Shown: positions 34,258 through 43,448, numbered from the stretch's first letter. The stretch is 64,000 nucleotides of DNA from Candidatus Paralachnospira sangeri (GCA_904397815.1 CAJFOT010000033.1:1-64000); one strand, 5' to 3'. Numbers and translations: made by a program. The notes: generated by a model not told the origin, from the sequence alone.

Positions 34258-34278
34258 CTGATACATACATTTCAGATA

Positions 34279-35217
34279 TCACCTGTTCTCCTTGCTTTTC
34301 TCAGTTTCTCTAAAACGCTTTTCTCCCCACCAGCCGGGAATCAATGTTCCCAGCAGCACTGTTGTTCTGCTGTCCAGTTCCTCCAGAATCTCAATCTCTT
34401 TGCTGTTCTGATCCAGCTGCATCATATATTCCCGGCAGGCACCGCAGGGCAGTCCCACACTGCCGTCAGGCATCACAGCCACCAGCTTCCTGATCCTGCT
34501 TTCGCCGTTTGTAATCATATTGGCTATAGCATTTCTCTCGGCGCACATGCCCAGTGAAGATGCCGTGTCGATACAGACGCCCACATATATATGGCCTGCC
34601 TCTGTCATCAACGCCGCTGCTACCCCTCCCGCACTGATAAAAGGAGAGATTTCCCGGCTTCTCTGCACCTTTCTGGCCGCAATATACAGTCGGTCCCATA
34701 TCCCGTCATACCGGGACAGCGCTATTTTCTCCATCCGCTTTACAAAATCATCTTTTCCATCACAATATCCTTCGATATCACAGGGAAACCTTTCTGCCAG
34801 CTGCTTTTTCAGCCGTCCGTATTCCTCCTGCACCTGCCGGCTGTCTCTTAAATAATCACGGAAAGCCAGATGGCGTCTGATATTTTCTTCATCTTCCCAG
34901 GAAAAAATATGCACCTGATGCGTTCTCTCATCCCCTCCTTTTCGAAGATAACGTCTGCCCGCGATTCCAAATTCTCCCAGATATTCATATCCTGCTCTTT
35001 CAAAAACGGCCGCCTTCTCATCTGCTTTCTCCAGACTTTTTACTACCGGCATTATATCAATAATCGGTTTTGCTGCCAGCCCCGGAACAGAAGTGCTCCC
35101 GATATGGTAAATGGTGATACAATTATCTCCCAGAATCATCTGGATGCGCTTTGCTTCTTCCTGATAGCGCCGGGGCCATTCCGGCTGATAGTCGGTTACA
35201 ATTACATGCTGTGCCAT
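34279..35217 (-). CDS. GrpB-family protein fused to cytidine deaminase-like domain
   Basis: A 312-residue two-domain protein. Residues 1 to about 170 are a GrpB/UPF0157 domain of the nucleotidyltransferase superfamily (IYHIGSTSVPGLAAKPIID with the DIM aspartate pattern, then HQVHIFSWEDEENIRRHLAF). Residues from about 178 form a cytidine deaminase fold with zinc ligands in MCAERNAIANM and PCGACREYM. The frame is continuous with no internal start site that looks better than the first. The joint function is unknown; a nucleotide- or nucleoside-modifying enzyme pair is a reasonable guess. Confidence 0.9.
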   Translation of the reverse strand: MAQHVIVTDYQPEWPRRYQEEAKRIQMILGDNCITIYHIGSTSVPGLAAKPIIDIMPVVKSLEKADEKAAVFERAGYEYLGEFGIAGRRYLRKGGDERTHQVHIFSWEDEENIRRHLAFRDYLRDSRQVQEEYGRLKKQLAERFPCDIEGYCDGKDDFVKRMEKIALSRYDGIWDRLYIAARKVQRSREISPFISAGGVAAALMTEAGHIYVGVCIDTASSLGMCAERNAIANMITNGESRIRKLVAVMPDGSVGLPCGACREYMMQLDQNSKEIEILEELDSRTTVLLGTLIPGWWGEKRFRETEKSKENR

Positions 35218-35335
35218 TCATTTATCCTCTCTTATATTCACAAATCTTTTATTTCAATCCCGGCATAAAAATTTTCCATCCACATAGGAATAATATAACA
35301 AATCACACTGCCTTCAGGCAGGGAAAGGCAGAATT

Positions 35336-36739
35336 ATGGCGCATATGGCAGAATGGATCAGTTGGCTGAACAGTCAGATCAGCCGTTTCGTATGGGGGCC
35401 GGTGATGCTGGCCTGCTTTCTGTCTGTGGGGCTGATGTTTACAGTCCGCACCGGATTTTTTCAGGTGACCCGCATCCGCCTGTGGTTTCGCAAAACCATC
35501 ATCGCCTGTTTCTGTGACCGGTCTGTCCGGAAATCCGGGGATATTCATTCTCTCTCTCAGTTCCAGTCTCTCTGTACGGTCCTGGCTGCCGCTGCCGGCA
35601 CCGGCAATATCATCGGGGTCGCCGCCGCCATCACTGTCGGCGGACCCGGAGCCATTTTCTGGATGTGGCTTTCTTCCTTTCTGGGCATGATGACCAGCTA
35701 CGGAGAAAATGTCCTGGGCATTTGCTACCGGAGCCGTGACAGCCGCGGCACATGGAGGGGCGGCCCCATGGCCTACATGGAACAGGGACTGGGATGCCGG
35801 TGGATAGCTGTTCTTTTCGCTGTTTTCTGCACTCTGGCCTCTTTCGGCATCGGCAACATGGCGCAGGCCAATTCCATTGCCGGGGCCCTCTCCTCCAGCT
35901 TCCGGATTCCTGCGCCGGCCACGGCGCTGGCAGTATCCCTTCTTCTGTGCGGCGTCATGATGGGCGGCCTGCGCCGGATCGGCTCTGTCACAGAAAAGCT
36001 GGTTCCCTTTATGTCCTGTCTCTACATCGCCGGCGCCGGGCTGGTCATTTTCACTCACATCCATGCCCTCCCGGCAGCGCTGGCATCCATTTTCCGGGAA
36101 GCTTTCAATCTGCAGGCAGGTGCCGGCGGCATCGGAGGATACGGCATCATGACCGCTATGCGGGTCGGCATTTCCCGGGGCGTATTTACCAATGAAGCCG
36201 GTATGGGCAGTTCTGTCATCGTCCATGCCGCCTCTGACATCAGGGAACCTGCGGAACAGGGAATGTGGGGCATATTCGAAGTATTTGCCGACACGATAGT
36301 CGTATGTTCCCTGACAGCCCTGGCAATTCTGACCTCCGGTGTTTACGACCAGCAGACTTATGCCCAGGCGCTGGGCAGTCCGGCGCTCCAGCTGCTGCCC
36401 TCCGCGGCAGAACTGACTGGCAGCGCCTTTTCCACTGTATTCGGCCGGGGCGGCGGCGTATTCATCAGTATTTCCGTCACTCTGTTCGCCTTCTCTACCC
36501 TGATCGGCTGGTCTTACTACGGACAGCAGTCGGTGGTATATCTTCTGGGAGACCGTTTTGCCCCGGTCTACCAGGTTCTCTTTTCCGCAGCGGCAGCCGT
36601 GGGATGCCTGGCCGGCCTCCAGCTGGTATGGGACATCTCAGATACCTTTAACGGCCTGATGGCCATCCCCAACCTGGCAGCAGTCACCCTTCTCAGCGGT
36701 AAGGTAATCCAGGTCACCAAAGATTATCTGAAAAAGTAA
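35336..36739 (+). CDS. Sodium:alanine/glycine symporter (AGCS family), second copy
   Basis: A 467-residue polytopic Na+-coupled amino acid importer, clearly related to the protein at 18940-20292. Matching signatures are SQFQSLCTVLAAAAGTGNII, GGPGAIFWMWLSSFLGMMT and GISRGVFTNEAGMGSSVIVH. The start at 35336 has GGGAAAGG upstream. No riboswitch is seen in the 118 bases before it, so regulation differs from the paralogue. It converges on radA with an 11-base gap. Confidence 0.94.
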   Translation: MAHMAEWISWLNSQISRFVWGPVMLACFLSVGLMFTVRTGFFQVTRIRLWFRKTIIACFCDRSVRKSGDIHSLSQFQSLCTVLAAAAGTGNIIGVAAAITVGGPGAIFWMWLSSFLGMMTSYGENVLGICYRSRDSRGTWRGGPMAYMEQGLGCRWIAVLFAVFCTLASFGIGNMAQANSIAGALSSSFRIPAPATALAVSLLLCGVMMGGLRRIGSVTEKLVPFMSCLYIAGAGLVIFTHIHALPAALASIFREAFNLQAGAGGIGGYGIMTAMRVGISRGVFTNEAGMGSSVIVHAASDIREPAEQGMWGIFEVFADTIVVCSLTALAILTSGVYDQQTYAQALGSPALQLLPSAAELTGSAFSTVFGRGGGVFISISVTLFAFSTLIGWSYYGQQSVVYLLGDRFAPVYQVLFSAAAAVGCLAGLQLVWDISDTFNGLMAIPNLAAVTLLSGKVIQVTKDYLKK

Positions 36740-36749
36740 CAGCACCCGG

Positions 36750-38144
36750 TCAGAAGCCTGCCCGGATCGCTTCCTGCACATTGGAGACACCGACCAGCCG
36801 GATGCCGCTGACAGTTTTCATTTTTCCCAGGCACACCCTGGGCAGGATGCAGTTCCGGAATCCCATCCGCACTGCCTCTGCCACCCGTTGCTCTGCCATC
36901 GTAACCGCCCGTACCTCGCCCGACAGACCCACCTCTCCAAACACAATCGTCTGATCCGGCAAAGCCCGGTCCTGATAACTGGAAACCAGAGCCATCACAA
37001 TGCCCAGATCCAGGGCCGGCTCTGTGATCCGCAGGCCGCCGGCAATATTGACATAGGCGTCACACTCTGACAGCCGCAGACCCAGCCGCTTCTCCAGCAC
37101 TGCCATCAGCAGATTCACACGGTTGTAATCCGTCCCGGCCGCCGTACGCCTGGCCATGCCGAAATTGGTACGGCAGACCAGCGCCTGGATCTCCAGCAGA
37201 ATCGGACGAGTTCCCTCCATAGAACAGGTCACCGCAGAACCGGAAGCCCCCTCGGGCTTGCCCTCCAGCATATACTCCGAGGCATTCAGCACCTCCCGCA
37301 GTCCCTCTGCCTCCATCTCAAACACACCGATTTCATTGGTTGAACCAAATCGGTTCTTCACGCCCCGCAGAATTCTGTAGGATGCGTTCCTCTCCCCCTC
37401 GAAATAAAGGACAGTATCCACCATATGTTCCAGCACTCTGGGGCCTGCCACTACTCCTTCCTTCGTCACATGGCCTACGATAAAAATAGATATGCCGTCT
37501 CCTTTTGCCAAATTCATCAGAATTCCGGTAGACTCCCGCACCTGTCCCACGCTGCCGGGTGCGGAGGTGACTTCCTCCCGGTACATTGTCTGAATCGAAT
37601 CAATCACCATCACATCTGGCCGCTCCAGCTGTGCTGTCCTGACAATCTGATCCAGATTTGTCTCACACAGAAAGCGGATATCGCCGGTAAACGTTCCCAT
37701 CCGGTCGGCACGCAGTTTGATCTGTTTCAGAGATTCCTCACCAGAAATATACAGAACACGCTTTCCAGCTGCCGCCAGATTTCTGCACACCTGGAGAAGC
37801 AGAGTAGATTTACCGATACCCGGATCGCCGCCTACCAAAACCAGAGATCCCGGCACAATCCCGCCTCCCAGAACTCTGTCCAGCTCTTTAAACCCGGCAG
37901 AAATCCGTTCCTCCTGCCCGGCGTCTATTTCCGAAAGAAGCGAAGGCCGCCGCAGCTGTCCTCCGGCACCCGCAGGCCCTCCTGCGCCAAGAGAAGAGAG
38001 CCGCAGACCGCCCGCCTCCTTTTTTGCCGCCGGCGCTTCTACAAATGTATTCCATTCCCTGCATGCAGGACACTGCCCCATCCATTTGGCTGACTCATAC
38101 CCGCATTCCTTACAGAAAAAAATTGTCGATTTCCCTTTTGCCAT
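36750..38144 (-). CDS. radA: DNA repair protein RadA
   Basis: A RecA-like ATPase that processes recombination intermediates and branch migration, 464 residues. It has an N-terminal C4 zinc finger (CKECGYESAKWMGQCPAC), a RecA core with Walker A GGDPGIGKSTLLL, the RadA-specific KNRFGSTNEIGVFEM, and a C-terminal Lon-protease-like domain without a protease site (EVGLSGEVRAVTMAEQRV). The ATG at 38144 has GGGAGG upstream. In many Firmicutes radA follows clpC; here one small gene lies between them. Confidence 0.95.
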   Translation of the reverse strand: MAKGKSTIFFCKECGYESAKWMGQCPACREWNTFVEAPAAKKEAGGLRLSSLGAGGPAGAGGQLRRPSLLSEIDAGQEERISAGFKELDRVLGGGIVPGSLVLVGGDPGIGKSTLLLQVCRNLAAAGKRVLYISGEESLKQIKLRADRMGTFTGDIRFLCETNLDQIVRTAQLERPDVMVIDSIQTMYREEVTSAPGSVGQVRESTGILMNLAKGDGISIFIVGHVTKEGVVAGPRVLEHMVDTVLYFEGERNASYRILRGVKNRFGSTNEIGVFEMEAEGLREVLNASEYMLEGKPEGASGSAVTCSMEGTRPILLEIQALVCRTNFGMARRTAAGTDYNRVNLLMAVLEKRLGLRLSECDAYVNIAGGLRITEPALDLGIVMALVSSYQDRALPDQTIVFGEVGLSGEVRAVTMAEQRVAEAVRMGFRNCILPRVCLGKMKTVSGIRLVGVSNVQEAIRAGF

Positions 38145-38172
38145 ACATCCTCCCTGTCTGTTTCCGGACAGA

Positions 38173-38240
38173 AAAAATCCGCGGACACTTTTCATGCAGA
38201 AACCGATTACAAATCAATTTCGGCAAAGCCGCGGATTTTT
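38173..38240 (-). terminator. Terminator between the small gene and radA
   Basis: Twelve-base perfect arms, AAAAATCCGCGG (38173-38184) and CCGCGGATTTTT (38229-38240), with a loop of about 44 bases that contains an inner CCGA/TCGG stem. On the minus strand the second arm runs into TTTTTT, as for a terminator of the 38263-38670 gene. Confidence 0.7.
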
Positions 38241-38262
38241 ACTGTCCGTCTGATTCAGACAC

Positions 38263-38670
38263 TTATTTCTGAATTCGGATGCTCACCGGCGCACCGCCCA
38301 GCTCTACGCTGAAAGACAGCTTCCCGCTTCTGTTGGTAGTCATCTTTCCGGTCGCCTTTTCATCCACATAGATCATATACTCTGTTTCTTCTGCTAATTC
38401 CAGGGTGATCTGCGCGTCCTGGGAACCCTCAACCTGAAAAGTCACACAATCCTCTCTGGCTGAAAATTCTGTTACAGAAGTACCTGGCACTGACTCATAG
38501 ACAAACATGCCGTTCTTCTCCAGCCGGGTACTCTCCCCATAGGTCTTTACATAGTAAATATCCCCCTTGTGCTCGAAATCCGGCAGTTTCGCCTTCTGAC
38601 TCAGCGTGTAATCACCAAAGCTGATTGTTCCGTCTGCTTCTGCACGCAGCAGCTCTTTTACCACTGACAT
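38263..38670 (-). CDS. Conserved small beta-rich protein, function unknown
   Basis: A 135-residue protein without signal peptide or membrane helix, predicted nearly all beta strand (TISFGDYTLSQKAKLPDFE, then YYVKTYGESTRLEKNGMFVY). It ends with a strand-rich half containing LELAEETEYMIYVDE. Close relatives in Lachnospiraceae are often labelled endosialidase, but I see no catalytic feature to support that. A strong AGGAGG precedes the ATG at 38670. It sits between radA and clpC on the same strand, with its own terminator. Confidence 0.75.
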   Translation of the reverse strand: MSVVKELLRAEADGTISFGDYTLSQKAKLPDFEHKGDIYYVKTYGESTRLEKNGMFVYESVPGTSVTEFSAREDCVTFQVEGSQDAQITLELAEETEYMIYVDEKATGKMTTNRSGKLSFSVELGGAPVSIRIQK

Positions 38671-38778
38671 ATTTTTATCCTCCTAAATTTGTGCCTTGAT
38701 GCTGATGCCCTTATTATAATATAGATCATCCCTTTTTTCCAGCAGAATCGTGATATATGAGATGGCTCAAAAATACCT

Positions 38779-41265
38779 TTATTTCCCTGAGAACACTGCT
38801 TCTTCCGTTTTGCGGGAAGCTGCCGCAAAGACCAGTTCTTCACTTCCCAGATCCACGTATACATGATCGCCCTCTTTGATCTTTCCGTCCAGGATTTCCT
38901 CTGCCAGCCGGTCCTCTACCTTATTCTGCAGTGTCCGGCGCAGCGGACGGGCACCGTATTTGCTGTCATATCCCTGGTCGATGATCCATGCCTTGGCCGC
39001 AGGCGACAGTTCGATGGTAATATTCATCTGCTCCTGGATTCTTCTGGAGATAGATGCCATCATAATATCCACGATCTGTCCGATATGATCCTTGGTGAGA
39101 GAGTGGAATACGATAATCTCATCGATACGATTGAGGAATTCCGGACGGAACATCCTGCGGACTTCCTCCATCACGCCGCCCTTCATCCGCTCATAATCCG
39201 CATTCTCATCTTTGGCGGTGGTAAAGCCCAGCGTTTTGGGCTCCACGATCCGCTCCGCCCCCGCATTGGATGTCATAATTATCACCGTATTTTTAAAATC
39301 AATTTTCCTGCCCTGGGAATCTGTAATATGACCGTCATCCAGCACCTGCAGGAAAGTATTAAACACATCCGGATGGGCCTTCTCAATTTCATCGAAAAGG
39401 ATCACGGAGTAGGGATTTCTCCTTACTTTCTCGCTGAGCTGGCCGCCTTCATCATAGCCCACATATCCGGGCGGTGAACCCACCAGCTTGGATACGCTGT
39501 GTTTCTCCATATATTCTGACATATCAACTCGGATCAGGGCATTTTCAGTGCCGAACATCGCCTCCGCCAGCGCTTTGGACAGCTCGGTTTTTCCCACGCC
39601 GGTCGGTCCCAGGAAAAGGAAGGAACCGATAGGACGCTTAGGATCCTTCAGACCGACACGGCCCCTGCGGATCGCCTTAGCCACAGCGGTTACAGCATCC
39701 TCCTGTCCTACCACCCTCTGGTGAAGAATAGATTCCAAATTTTTAAGACGTTCGGACTCTTCCTCTTCCAGTTTCCGCACAGGAATCTTCGTCCACTGAG
39801 ACACCACATCGGCAATCTCACCTTCCGTCACATTCAGTTCTTTCTCCTGCTTTTCCTTCTCCCACTGATCAATCATATTCTGACGGCGGGTACGCATATT
39901 TTCCTGCTGCCGTTTGATTTCTCCGGCCCGCTCATAGGCCTCGTTCTTGATGGCTTCTTCCTTCTCACTGTCCAGAGCCCGGATCTTTTCCTCCAGCTCT
40001 TTAATCTCGTCAGGCGCGATGTAAGCCGCCAGCCGTACTTTTGAGGACGCTTCATCGATCAGGTCAATAGCCTTGTCCGGCAGAAACCGGTCGTTGATAT
40101 ACCGGGCAGACAGCTTAACCGCCGCTTTCAGGGCGTCATCTGTAATATGCACCTTGTGGTGAGCCTCATACCGTCCCCGCAGTCCTTTCAGAATCTCCAG
40201 CGTCTCTTCCTCAGAAGGCTCATTCACATTCACCGGCTGGAACCGCCGTTCCAGCGCCGCATCCTTTTCGATGTATTTCCGATATTCATCCAGAGTGGTA
40301 GCGCCGATCAGCTGAATCTCCCCTCTGGCCAGAGATGGCTTCAAAATGTTGGAAGCATCGATAGCCCCCTCGGCACCTCCTGCGCCGATAATAGTGTGAA
40401 GTTCATCAATAAACAGCAGCACCTCACCGTCATTGCGGACCTCCTCCAACACCTTTTTTATCCGTTCTTCGAATTCTCCGCGGTACTTGGAACCTGCCAC
40501 CATACCGGACAGATCCAGGGTCAGCACCCGTTTATTCTTCACCGTATCCGGCACATTGCCGGCGATAATTTTTTCCGCCAGCCCCTCAGCAATCGCAGTT
40601 TTCCCCACACCGGGCTCACCGATCAGGCAGGGATTGTTCTTTGTCCTCCTGCTGAGAATCTGAATCACCCGCTGGATTTCTTCCTCACGGCCGATCACCG
40701 GGTCCAGCTTTCCATCACGGGCCAGAGCTGTCAGATCACGACTGTAAGCATCCAGTGTGGGAGTGCCGCTTCTCTGGCTCTTTCCCCGTCTGCCTTCCAG
40801 TTCCTCTTTATAAGAAGCGCCCTCCACACCCATTGTCATCATCAGGTCAGCATAAAGCCTGGGTATATTCACCTGCATGGTATTCAGCAGTCTGGCTCCC
40901 ACACAATCACTTTCCTTAATCATAGCCAAAAGGATATGTTCTGTTCCGATCAGATCAGCCTTATACCGTTTCGCCTCCCGGTAACTGTTTTCCAGTACTC
41001 GGGCCGCCCTTGGGGTATAGCCCCCCGGCTCAGCTATCTGTACCGGTGAAGCAGGTGCAATCAGCTGACTCACCAGCTGAATCACCCGTTCTTCCTCCAC
41101 ACCGCTGTTTTTAAGAACCGCCGCCGCCACACCGGTTCCCTCCCGAAGGAGTCCGATCAGAATGTGTTCGGTTCCCACATATCCATGCTCGAACTCTCTG
41201 GCGGCCTGAATCGCCAGATTCAGACTTTCTCTGGCTTTATTTGTAAATCTGTCGTATCTGTACAT
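38779..41265 (-). CDS. clpC: ATP-dependent Clp protease ATPase ClpC
   Basis: An AAA+ unfoldase that feeds proteins to ClpP and, with McsB, degrades arginine-phosphorylated proteins. Its 828 residues contain an N-terminal double Clp-N repeat (FEHGYVGTEHILIGLLREG), AAA-1 with GEPGVGKTAIAEGL, a coiled M domain with the UVR-like KEEAIKNEAYERAGEIKRQQ, and AAA-2 with GPTGVGKTELSKAL and VDMSEYMEKHSVSKL. The C-terminal D2 small domain includes KYGARPLRRTLQ. It is the last gene of the GntR-mcsA-mcsB-clpC cluster. Confidence 0.97.
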   Translation of the reverse strand: MYRYDRFTNKARESLNLAIQAAREFEHGYVGTEHILIGLLREGTGVAAAVLKNSGVEEERVIQLVSQLIAPASPVQIAEPGGYTPRAARVLENSYREAKRYKADLIGTEHILLAMIKESDCVGARLLNTMQVNIPRLYADLMMTMGVEGASYKEELEGRRGKSQRSGTPTLDAYSRDLTALARDGKLDPVIGREEEIQRVIQILSRRTKNNPCLIGEPGVGKTAIAEGLAEKIIAGNVPDTVKNKRVLTLDLSGMVAGSKYRGEFEERIKKVLEEVRNDGEVLLFIDELHTIIGAGGAEGAIDASNILKPSLARGEIQLIGATTLDEYRKYIEKDAALERRFQPVNVNEPSEEETLEILKGLRGRYEAHHKVHITDDALKAAVKLSARYINDRFLPDKAIDLIDEASSKVRLAAYIAPDEIKELEEKIRALDSEKEEAIKNEAYERAGEIKRQQENMRTRRQNMIDQWEKEKQEKELNVTEGEIADVVSQWTKIPVRKLEEEESERLKNLESILHQRVVGQEDAVTAVAKAIRRGRVGLKDPKRPIGSFLFLGPTGVGKTELSKALAEAMFGTENALIRVDMSEYMEKHSVSKLVGSPPGYVGYDEGGQLSEKVRRNPYSVILFDEIEKAHPDVFNTFLQVLDDGHITDSQGRKIDFKNTVIIMTSNAGAERIVEPKTLGFTTAKDENADYERMKGGVMEEVRRMFRPEFLNRIDEIIVFHSLTKDHIGQIVDIMMASISRRIQEQMNITIELSPAAKAWIIDQGYDSKYGARPLRRTLQNKVEDRLAEEILDGKIKEGDHVYVDLGSEELVFAAASRKTEEAVFSGK

Positions 41266-41335
41266 GTGATTTCATTCCTCCTGTCTGCCTCATTACGACA
41301 TATGCTATATTTCAGACTGTCAGACGTTATCTGCT

Positions 41336-42352
41336 CTATGACGCCAGTTCCGGCAGATTGTTTCTGATATAATCCGCCCGGATATAATCCGTCTGCTCTT
41401 CCTCAAAGGGGCCCATGGCCAGCTGCAGATTACCCGGCTGGATGCCCAGCATAAGGCTGTATATGCTGACCGGCTTCTCCATACGGATGACGCCGTCATA
41501 GATGCCGCCCCGGATCTGAGACAGATAAACCAGACCTTCCTTCATCGTCAGTTTGCGGGCATATTTTAACACGCCATACGATTTGTACACTTCATCCTCC
41601 CGCTCATTTCTGTGTCCCTTCATCAGATCGATTCTGGTTTTCCGTTCCTGGCCTGCCAGCTGGGCAGCTACCCGCTGCACTGAAACGATCAGCTCATCCT
41701 CTGTCTGACCCAGCGTTTTCTGATTGGACACATAATATAAAGCGCCGTAATTCTCCGCCGGTTCACCGAATACTCCTTTGATCGAAATGCCGATCCGCTT
41801 TGCCTCGTCCATCAGGGATCGGAACTGTTTGCTGTTGGAAATCACCGGCAGGTGCAGCAGCACACAGGCACGAAGCCCGGTTCCCACATTGGTGGGAAAA
41901 GCTGTCAGATAACCGTACTTCTGATCAAAAGCGTACGGAAAGCGCTTGCTGATCCAGTCATCTGTCAGATTGGCCTGGTCCCAGGTACTCCGAAAAGCCA
42001 GTCCTCCCTGAATACACTGAATCCGAATATGATCATCACCGCACAGCAGGATACTTTCTGACTCGTTTTCTGATAAGAACAGTCCCATCGGCGATGTTTT
42101 CTTCGCCAGCCCGGAATTCAGCACCCGCCGTTCTGCCAGCCCTCTGCGGTAGGCATCGGTGCTGCGGGACAGATCTCTGTAAGACAAACCAAGTCCTGAC
42201 AGACCCTCCCGCAGCTCTGCCACCATCTGTCCGGCCTCCGCCTCTTCCATTTTACCGGGGAATACATGTCCCTTAATATTTCTGGCCAGACGCACCCTGG
42301 TAAATATATACACATCCTGCTGTTTCTGTACATCCTCATACCATTTAGACAT
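41336..42352 (-). CDS. mcsB: Protein arginine kinase McsB
   Basis: Phosphorylates arginines on damaged proteins to mark them for ClpCP. It is a phosphagen-kinase-fold enzyme of 338 residues. Seen are the ATP-binding RVRLARN segment, STWDQANLTDDWISKRFPYA, and GYLTAFPTNVGTGLRACVLL with the substrate-side pattern of the family. It overlaps the end of mcsA by eight bases, showing translational coupling with its activator. Confidence 0.95.
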   Translation of the reverse strand: MSKWYEDVQKQQDVYIFTRVRLARNIKGHVFPGKMEEAEAGQMVAELREGLSGLGLSYRDLSRSTDAYRRGLAERRVLNSGLAKKTSPMGLFLSENESESILLCGDDHIRIQCIQGGLAFRSTWDQANLTDDWISKRFPYAFDQKYGYLTAFPTNVGTGLRACVLLHLPVISNSKQFRSLMDEAKRIGISIKGVFGEPAENYGALYYVSNQKTLGQTEDELIVSVQRVAAQLAGQERKTRIDLMKGHRNEREDEVYKSYGVLKYARKLTMKEGLVYLSQIRGGIYDGVIRMEKPVSIYSLMLGIQPGNLQLAMGPFEEEQTDYIRADYIRNNLPELAS

Positions 42353-42905
42353 CAGCCATCCTCCCTTTCAGTTCCCTGATGGCGTCTCTGTATTTTGCCG
42401 CCTCTTCATATTCCTCTTCCTGTATAGCTTCCTTTAACTTGGAATTGAGCAGAGCCAACTCCTCTTCCGGCGTTTTCACCGCACCGTCTGCTCCGTCTCC
42501 TTCTTCCGTCTGGGCATAAAAAAACGGAACCTTTCCTGTGTGATGGTCGTTGCCCTGAAGGGCTTTAATCTTCTCACCCATCAGCAGATCAAAGGTGCTG
42601 TAGCAATCCGGACACCCGAACCGGGATTCTCGGATAAAATCACTGTAAGTTGTATGGCAGGTGGGACAGGAAATCTGTCTGATCTTCTGATCGTCCTCCA
42701 GTTCCTCTGCATCGGGCTGAAACCCCAGCAGACTGGACAGCAGCTTCCCCACCGAATAATCTCCATCAAACAGCGCCGCATAATAGCCGCCGAAATCCAT
42801 TTCCTTTGCACACTGAGCGCAGAGATTATGCTCCGTTCTCACACCGTTAATTACTTCTGTATATTTAATATTTGCTTCTCGCTGTCCGCATCTTTCACAT
42901 AACAT
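42345..42905 (-). CDS. mcsA: McsA, activator of McsB
   Basis: A zinc-binding partner that activates the McsB arginine kinase. Four CxxC pairs are present (CERC, CAQC, CPTC, CPDC), forming two zinc sites. A C-terminal UVR motif (LLNSKLKEAIQEEEYEEAAK) contacts ClpC or McsB. The 186-residue form starts at the ATG at 42905 with AGGAGG upstream and begins directly with the first zinc pair. An upstream in-frame extension to 43004 overlaps the regulator gene and is not supported. Confidence 0.94.
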   Translation of the reverse strand: MLCERCGQREANIKYTEVINGVRTEHNLCAQCAKEMDFGGYYAALFDGDYSVGKLLSSLLGFQPDAEELEDDQKIRQISCPTCHTTYSDFIRESRFGCPDCYSTFDLLMGEKIKALQGNDHHTGKVPFFYAQTEEGDGADGAVKTPEEELALLNSKLKEAIQEEEYEEAAKYRDAIRELKGRMADV

Positions 42906-42954
42906 AATATAACCTCCTGCCTGCCTCCACCGCAGGCTGTTCCTGTTGATAAAT

Positions 42955-43356
42955 CTATTTTCCCCCGGACTTGCCGTCACATCCGCAGGTTCCATAGGAA
43001 TCATATAAGCCGTCGATCAGCTGATGCACTTCCTCGCGGGTAATATTTTTGCAGATCGCCTTTGCCATAACCACAGTCAGTTCCTGCTCCAGTTCTTTCA
43101 GCGCCTCCATTTTATCCACATCTACGGAAATCACAGCCCCCTTGCGCCGGTCCAGCTTTACAAAACCCTCCTGACGCAGAACGGAATATGCCTTATTTAC
43201 CGTATGCATATTGATGCCGATGAGTTCAGCCAGCTGGCGCACCGAAGGCAGTGTATCACCCTCCTTGATCTCTGCTGTGGCAATCCCGATAATAATCTGG
43301 TTGCATAGCTGAACGTAGATCGCCTCATCACTGTTAAAATCAATTTCCACATACAT
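42955..43356 (-). CDS. GntR family regulator (YtrA type) heading the mcsAB-clpC cluster
   Basis: A 133-residue transcription regulator. The N-terminal winged helix-turn-helix is of GntR type (YVQLCNQIIIGIATAEIKEG, LPSVRQLAELIGINMHTVNK). The C-terminal part is a short helical dimer region as in the YtrA subfamily, ending in a Cys/Gly-rich tail (GTCGCDGKSGGK). In Bacilli this operon begins with ctsR; CtsR is absent here. A perfect inverted repeat over the -10 box (43428-43448) is a likely own operator. The ATG at 43356 has AGGTGAC upstream. Confidence 0.9.
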   Translation of the reverse strand: MYVEIDFNSDEAIYVQLCNQIIIGIATAEIKEGDTLPSVRQLAELIGINMHTVNKAYSVLRQEGFVKLDRRKGAVISVDVDKMEALKELEQELTVVMAKAICKNITREEVHQLIDGLYDSYGTCGCDGKSGGK

Positions 43357-43427
43357 ACCTGTCACCTGCACTCTTCTCCGACAGAACGATTCTCTGTCCT
43401 TTCTCTATATGTTCTTCAAGTTATATC

Positions 43428-43448
43428 TGTTATACAAATATTATAACA
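43428..43448. promoter_or_regulatory. Inverted repeat operator over the GntR-mcsA promoter
   Basis: TGTTATA-(7 bases)-TATAACA, perfect, overlapping the -10 box at 43440-43445. The position and symmetry fit a dimeric GntR/YtrA repressor site. Confidence 0.65.

Noticed and set aside
33958-34266. Two long minus-strand frames opposite the proline-rich gene
   Set aside because: They are rich in Arg, Gly and Ala as expected for the complement of a Pro/His repeat, have no ribosome site and overlap a terminator hairpin.
38263-38670. Endosialidase label for the small gene between radA and clpC
   Set aside because: Relatives often carry that label, but the protein has only 135 residues and no visible catalytic or sialic-acid-binding feature.
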